A stretch of 9,619 bases of DNA. Source: Flavobacteriales bacterium UBA1959. GTDB taxonomy: Bacteria; Bacteroidota; Bacteroidia; Flavobacteriales_D; Sanyastnellaceae. Made by a program: the position numbers and the translations under genes. Positions 8,088 to 9,619 of this stretch are shown here, piece by piece (the stretch's first letter is position 1; every line of letters starts with the position of its first letter). The notes beneath the pieces were generated by a model. It ran no database searches. It saw only the letters and a program-made list of their open reading frames with translations, and was not told the DNA's origin. The stretch lies in NCBI GenBank assembly GCA_002336085.1, contig DDEH01000036.1, positions 1 through 9,619 of the forward strand. Direction: 5' to 3'.

Positions 8088-8098
8088 TTGGTCACCAA
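8088..8098. repeat. Short perfect palindrome upstream of the RRM gene
   Basis: TTGGTCACCAA has two perfect 5-base arms around a central C. It sits in the 115-base gap between the AIM24-like gene and the RRM gene, 52 bases before the RRM start. Its size and place would suit a repressor operator or a small 5' leader hairpin, but a palindrome of this length can occur by chance. No convincing TAnnTTTG promoter is visible in the gap; the nearest is TATTTTCG near 8063, with one mismatch. Confidence 0.3.
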
Positions 8099-8149
8099 TC
8101 GAGCAAACTTTATCTTACCGAAGAATCACTATTATTTCCATTTCTCTAG

Positions 8150-8701
8150 ATGAAATTATTCGTCGCGAAACTCAACCGTGATGTTCAAGATGAACACCTC
8201 GAAGAAGCATTTTCAGCGTTTGGTCCTGTGGGTTATGCGCGGGTCATAACGGACAGAGATACAGGGAAGTCCAAGTGCTTTGGCTTCGTTCAAATGAGAG
8301 AGGCTGCTGACGGTCGCAAGGCACTTGAAGAATTGGACGGGGCCGAGTTAATGGGCTTTCGAATGGTTGTAAAAGAGGCAGAGGATCGGGCGAAAAAACC
8401 GGGAGAAGCGACACCACGTGGAAATCGCCCTTCTAGTTCCCGTCCAGGTCAATCTTCATCAAATTCGAGCACTCAGAGTTCATCACCTCGATCAAATTCC
8501 TCTTCGGAGTTCAGTAGGCTGGATTCCCCGCCGGTGCCATCTCAGTCAGGAGCATCGAGCAGCAAGCCAACGAAGGCAGGAAAGTTTAAGGGAGGGAAAG
8601 ATATTTATGCAGACGGACCAAAGCCGACAAAACTGAAGAAATCGAAAGCTAAGAATACCGATTGGCTAGACGATTTAGACGACTTCGAAGACCTAGATTA
8701 A
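8150..8701 (+). CDS. Single-RRM RNA-binding protein with serine-rich linker and acidic C-terminal tail
   Basis: 183 residues. An RRM domain covers about 1-78: RNP2 is LFVAKL (3-8) and RNP1 is KCFGFVQM (42-49), keeping the two aromatic residues Phe44 and Phe46 that stack on RNA bases. Cys43 replaces the usual Gly. Residues 84-140 are a disordered stretch rich in Ser, Pro and Asn; 139-168 is lysine-rich (KPTKAGKFKGGK, KPTKLKKSKAK); the end, 171-183, is strongly acidic (DWLDDLDDFEDLD). From memory of the family, Bacteroidota encode many such RRM proteins (RbpA/RbpB type in Bacteroides) and generally lack Hfq, so a role as a post-transcriptional regulator or RNA chaperone is plausible. The start is fixed because TAG at 8147-8149 directly precedes the ATG. 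No Shine-Dalgarno sequence is visible. An intrinsic terminator follows the stop within two bases. Confidence 0.93.
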   Translation: MKLFVAKLNRDVQDEHLEEAFSAFGPVGYARVITDRDTGKSKCFGFVQMREAADGRKALEELDGAELMGFRMVVKEAEDRAKKPGEATPRGNRPSSSRPGQSSSNSSTQSSSPRSNSSSEFSRLDSPPVPSQSGASSSKPTKAGKFKGGKDIYADGPKPTKLKKSKAKNTDWLDDLDDFEDLD

Positions 8702-8702
8702 C

Positions 8703-8738
8703 ACGAACAAAAAGAGGCTGAGGCCTCTTTTTGTTTGT
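8703..8738 (+). terminator. Rho-independent terminator of the RRM gene
   Basis: A 13-base perfect stem, AACAAAAAGAGGC (8706-8718) against GCCTCTTTTTGTT (8723-8735), closes a TGAG loop. It extends outward through a G-U, a C-G and an A-T pair to 8703 and 8738. The GC-rich core next to the loop followed by TTTTTGTTTG is a classical intrinsic terminator. It begins one base after the RRM stop at 8701. The A-tract on the left arm means it could also act on a transcript from the opposite side. Confidence 0.88.
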
Positions 8739-8742
8739 CAAA

Positions 8743-8771
8743 GTTCTGAAATATTTTCATTATTTCAGAGC
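8743..8771 (+). repeat. Second inverted repeat just after the terminator
   Basis: Bases 8743-8753 (GTTCTGAAATA) pair with 8761-8771 (TATTTCAGAGC): 11 pairs with one G-U, around a 7-base loop TTTTCAT. It starts four bases after the terminator hairpin. It is AT-rich and has no following T-run, so it is not a standard terminator. It may be a backup 3'-end structure or an operator for the downstream secreted-protein gene. The rest of the gap, 8772-8887, shows no gene. Confidence 0.45.
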
Positions 8772-8868
8772 CACCGTGTGATCGAAATTCTGCAATAAAT
8801 GCCGCAGGGATAGCTTTTTTAGAGGGTGAAAAGCGGTTGTTTATCGAGAAAAATTGAATTAATGTCGA

Positions 8869-8904
8869 TTTGTATATGGAAAATGGCTATATTTACGAAG
8901 CCAT
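8869..8904 (+). promoter_or_regulatory. Candidate promoter with overlapping dyad before the right-edge secreted-protein gene
   Basis: TTTG at 8869-8872 and TATATTTA at 8888-8895 resemble the Bacteroidota -33 (TTTG) and -7 (TAnnTTTG, one mismatch) boxes, but the 15-base spacing is shorter than the usual 19-21. An inverted repeat, ATGGCT (8883-8888) with AGCCAT (8899-8904), encloses the -7-like box around a 10-base loop. This could be an operator covering the promoter, or a leader hairpin ending 14 bases before the ATG. Weak evidence. Confidence 0.3.
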
Positions 8905-8918
8905 AAACCATCACGAAA

Positions 8919-9619
8919 ATGAGTCGTTTTCTATTGCTTTGCGCCGGAATCATGCTTTCCGGACTCACTTATGCTCAGTCTGAATCCTTGTATTCACTGA
9001 CTGTTTCGGAACATGCAACGGGTATCATCGAAGGTCAAACGACCTATCGAATTCACGTTGACATGATCAACACGGATGATTTCTTGAGTTCAGTCTACGG
9101 AAATCAAGACGATGCTTTGGAGTTCTCTACAGCTTCAGGCTTCTATAATGACGCCGCCGCTACTGGAGCTACTGCCGCAGGCATCAATCCATTTTTCGTC
9201 ACTTTCTTTCCGTCGTTAGCGGGGGACAGCTGGTTGACCATTGGAATTGATAGTCAACCGGAAGGCGATGAGGTTTCAATCAGTTCAGTTGAAGATACCT
9301 CTCAACCATTTTTAGGATCGTTTACAGCTACTTCTGCGATTTCCGGACAAGATCTTTCAGTCAACACACAGACGGGAGGTGCGTGGTACGTACTCAATGG
9401 AACTCCCAATGGTTTGGGAGATGACAATGGCCAAGTTTTGGTGATGCAGTTCACCACAGCAAGTACATTCAGCGGTTTGTTGAACGTGCAGATTTTCGAG
9501 AATGGTGATGGTGCAATTGACTTGCGAAAGACATTTGCCTTTGATGGTGTCGGCACTTTTTACGATGCTAGTGATGATTCGGATGGGCCAGATCCTGTGC
9601 TTGGTTGCACAGACGAGTT
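8919..9619 (+). CDS. Secreted protein of unknown function, 3' end outside window, reaching a GCTD cysteine module
   Basis: An open frame of 233 codons runs from the ATG at 8919 to the right edge with no stop. An in-frame TAA at 8904-8906 fixes the start. The N-terminus MSRFLLLCAGIMLSGLTYAQS is a Sec signal peptide, probably cut after Ala19 (TYA|QS). The mature part (20-228) is predicted beta-rich, with IIEGQTTYRIHVDMINTDD, LSSVYGNQDDALEFST, INPFFVTFFP, GDSWLTIGIDS, GGAWYVLN and GDDNGQVLVMQFTT. From memory it resembles a recurrent N-terminal domain of uncharacterised marine Flavobacteriales surface proteins that is followed by GCTD...DDGSC modules. The last residues visible, GCTDE (229-233), are the start of such a module, so more modules and a T9SS tail probably follow. 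Function unknown. No Shine-Dalgarno sequence is seen. Confidence 0.85.
   Translation, partial: MSRFLLLCAGIMLSGLTYAQSESLYSLTVSEHATGIIEGQTTYRIHVDMINTDDFLSSVYGNQDDALEFSTASGFYNDAAATGATAAGINPFFVTFFPSLAGDSWLTIGIDSQPEGDEVSISSVEDTSQPFLGSFTATSAISGQDLSVNTQTGGAWYVLNGTPNGLGDDNGQVLVMQFTTASTFSGLLNVQIFENGDGAIDLRKTFAFDGVGTFYDASDDSDGPDPVLGCTDE

Noticed and set aside
8781..8820. Possible terminator: CTGC/GCAG followed by a T-run (GCTTTTTTAG)
   Set aside because: The stem has only four pairs with a long loop and the T-run is separated from it, so it is not a credible intrinsic terminator.

Overview
The window looks like chromosomal DNA of a marine-type Bacteroidota, most likely order Flavobacteriales. Four signs point this way. 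The S8 peptidase ends in a type IX secretion (T9SS) sorting domain (LYPNPASD). Two secreted proteins carry GCTD...GSC cysteine modules, which I know mainly from marine Flavobacteriales. Most starts lack a clear Shine-Dalgarno sequence. A small RRM-type RNA-binding protein is present. This placement is inference from gene content; no rRNA or marker gene is present.

Layout. (1) Left edge to 2693, plus strand: the 3' part of a large secreted subtilisin-like (S8) peptidase with three cysteine modules and a T9SS tail; its N-terminus lies outside the window. (2) 7172 down to 2694, minus strand: four tightly packed genes that look like one operon, in the order S9A prolyl oligopeptidase lipoprotein, RluA-family pseudouridine synthase, PlsC-type 1-acylglycerol-3-phosphate acyltransferase, class I SAM methyltransferase. 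The gaps are 13, 31 and 7 bases. The last gene meets the S8 gene stop-to-stop with no base between them. (3) From 7240, plus strand: a divergently transcribed AIM24/TIGR00266 protein, then an RRM RNA-binding protein with a serine-rich and acidic tail, closed by a strong intrinsic terminator. (4) From 8919, plus strand: the 5' part of a secreted protein that runs off the right edge just as a GCTD module begins. It has no stop codon in the window, so a search for complete ORFs would miss it.

How the genes relate. The two edge genes are cell-surface or secreted proteins that share the same cysteine-rich module type. The central operon mixes peptide degradation, RNA modification, phospholipid synthesis and a methyltransferase of unknown substrate. 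It reads as a housekeeping transcription unit rather than a dedicated pathway. I see no tRNA, rRNA, CRISPR array, insertion sequence, phage gene, toxin-antitoxin pair or defence system, and no convincing undescribed multi-gene system. The points most worth a second look are the Asp-to-Glu change at the expected catalytic Asp of the S8 peptidase, the tail of the RRM protein, the truncated secreted protein at the right edge, and several dyad structures at gene junctions.
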